A stretch of DNA of 5,933 nucleotides from an uncultured Treponema sp. Its GTDB lineage: Bacteria > Spirochaetota > Spirochaetia > Treponematales > Treponemataceae. Position numbers and translations under genes: made by a program. Below the pieces are notes generated by a model. That model was not told the origin of the DNA, ran no database searches, and was given only the letters and a program-made list of their open reading frames with translations. Of this stretch, positions 5,249 to 5,933 are shown one piece after another; position 1 is the stretch's first letter, and each line of letters starts with the position of its first letter. The stretch is from the NCBI GenBank assembly GCA_946538875.1, contig CAMNHD010000113.1, positions 1 through 5,933 of the forward strand. The letters run 5' to 3'.

Positions 5249-5933
5249 ATGACACATCCGGATTATAATTCACCTTCAGCACTAAAAGCCTTCCTTGAAG
5301 AGAACGGCATGGCCATGCAGAAGAAGTTCGGTCAGAATTTTATGGTCAACCCAGGTGCAAGAGCTTCTGTTGCTTCTCTGCTGGAGCTTCAGAAAAGTGA
5401 CAGAATCTGGGAAGTGGGGCCTGGACTGGGCTGCATGACGGAAATCTATCTGGAACAGGGAATAGATGTCAGTGTCTTTGAGATTGACAGAGGCTTTATT
5501 TCGCTGCTGCATCAGTTCTTTGAAAAAGAAGAAAAATCCGGTCAGTTAAGAATTGTCGAAGGCGATGTCCTTAAGACATGGAAAAAACATGCGGAAGAGC
5601 TGAATGTAAATGATGTTAAACTAACGGGAAATCTTCCTTATAATATCGCGGCAACATTTATTGCCGATACAATTGCCGCCGGCTTTACTTTCAGCCGTTG
5701 TGTGTTCACTGTGCAGAAGGAAGTCACGGAACGGATCTGCGCCAGGCCAGGCAGCAAGAATTACTCTGCTTTTTCTGTATTGTGCCAATGGCGCTACGAT
5801 GTAAAGCCAGGAATAGAGCTTGCGGCTGGAAATTTCTGGCCAAAACCCAACGTTGCCTCTCAGGCTGTCCTGCTTGAGCCAAAACGTGAACCAATTGAGT
5901 GTAAGAATCCTGCTTTTTTTGTAAAGCTTGTCC
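5249..5933 (+). CDS. rsmA: Ribosomal RNA small subunit methyltransferase A (16S rRNA dimethyladenosine transferase), partial
   Basis: The first 228 codons are present; the C-terminus lies beyond the right edge (full-length family members are about 260-290 residues). RsmA, also called KsgA, uses S-adenosylmethionine to dimethylate two adjacent adenines near the 3' end of 16S rRNA (A1518 and A1519 in E. coli) late in 30S assembly. Family motifs are all visible: KKFGQNFM (25-32), the SAM-binding EVGPGLGCMT (55-64), the acidic EID (78-80), EGDVL (104-108), catalytic NLPY (128-131), QKEVTERI (156-163) and FWPKPNVAS (196-204). The N-terminal extension before KKFGQNF is about 24 residues. ATG at 5249 is supported by AGAGGAG five bases upstream. 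Later methionines at residues 21 and 23 lack such a site. The gene starts ten bases after comEC. Loss of this enzyme is the classic route to kasugamycin resistance. Confidence 0.96.
   Translation, partial: MTHPDYNSPSALKAFLEENGMAMQKKFGQNFMVNPGARASVASLLELQKSDRIWEVGPGLGCMTEIYLEQGIDVSVFEIDRGFISLLHQFFEKEEKSGQLRIVEGDVLKTWKKHAEELNVNDVKLTGNLPYNIAATFIADTIAAGFTFSRCVFTVQKEVTERICARPGSKNYSAFSVLCQWRYDVKPGIELAAGNFWPKPNVASQAVLLEPKREPIECKNPAFFVKLV

Noticed and set aside
1..5933. Search for CRISPR arrays, tRNA or rRNA genes, insertion sequences and attachment sites
   Set aside because: No regularly spaced repeats, cloverleaf-like sequences, transposase motifs or terminal inverted repeats were seen, and nearly all bases are accounted for by protein genes.

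Overview
The window looks like a piece of a spirochaete chromosome, most likely Treponema or a close relative. This rests on the run of gene types (membrane-anchored PilZ protein, exported helical-repeat protein, short ComEC, RsmA/KsgA), the moderate GC content and the protein style. It is an inference without a database search. The DNA is almost fully coding. I see no RNA genes, mobile elements, CRISPR arrays or insertion sequences.

Layout: two genes face left and four face right, diverging from a 53-base AT-rich spacer at about 1442-1494. On the minus strand, 758-1441 encodes a complete CPBP-family (CAAX protease/Abi) membrane protein. After a 134-base gap comes an exported protein of unknown function that runs off the left edge (1-623). 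On the plus strand lie a membrane-anchored PilZ c-di-GMP receptor (1495-2769), a signal-peptide-bearing alpha-helical/HEAT-like protein (2747-3934), a short ComEC/Rec2 channel protein (3928-5238) and the N-terminal 228 codons of RsmA/KsgA (5249-5933, cut by the right edge).

The four rightward genes are packed like an operon. The first two overlap by 23 bases and the next two by 7 bases. The ksgA ribosome binding site begins inside the comEC stop codon. The first three could form a membrane-linked unit: a cytoplasmic c-di-GMP sensor on the inner membrane, a periplasmic scaffold and a polytopic DNA-channel-like protein that lacks the usual C-terminal metallo-beta-lactamase domain. That functional link is inferred from gene order only. 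ksgA is a housekeeping 16S rRNA dimethyltransferase and may simply share the transcript, possibly with help from promoters inside the 3' end of comEC.

The most interesting points are the PilZ/HEAT/ComEC arrangement, the missing ComEC nuclease domain, the PilZ protein's architecture with a long charged tail, and the very compact divergent promoter with non-standard translation starts on both sides.
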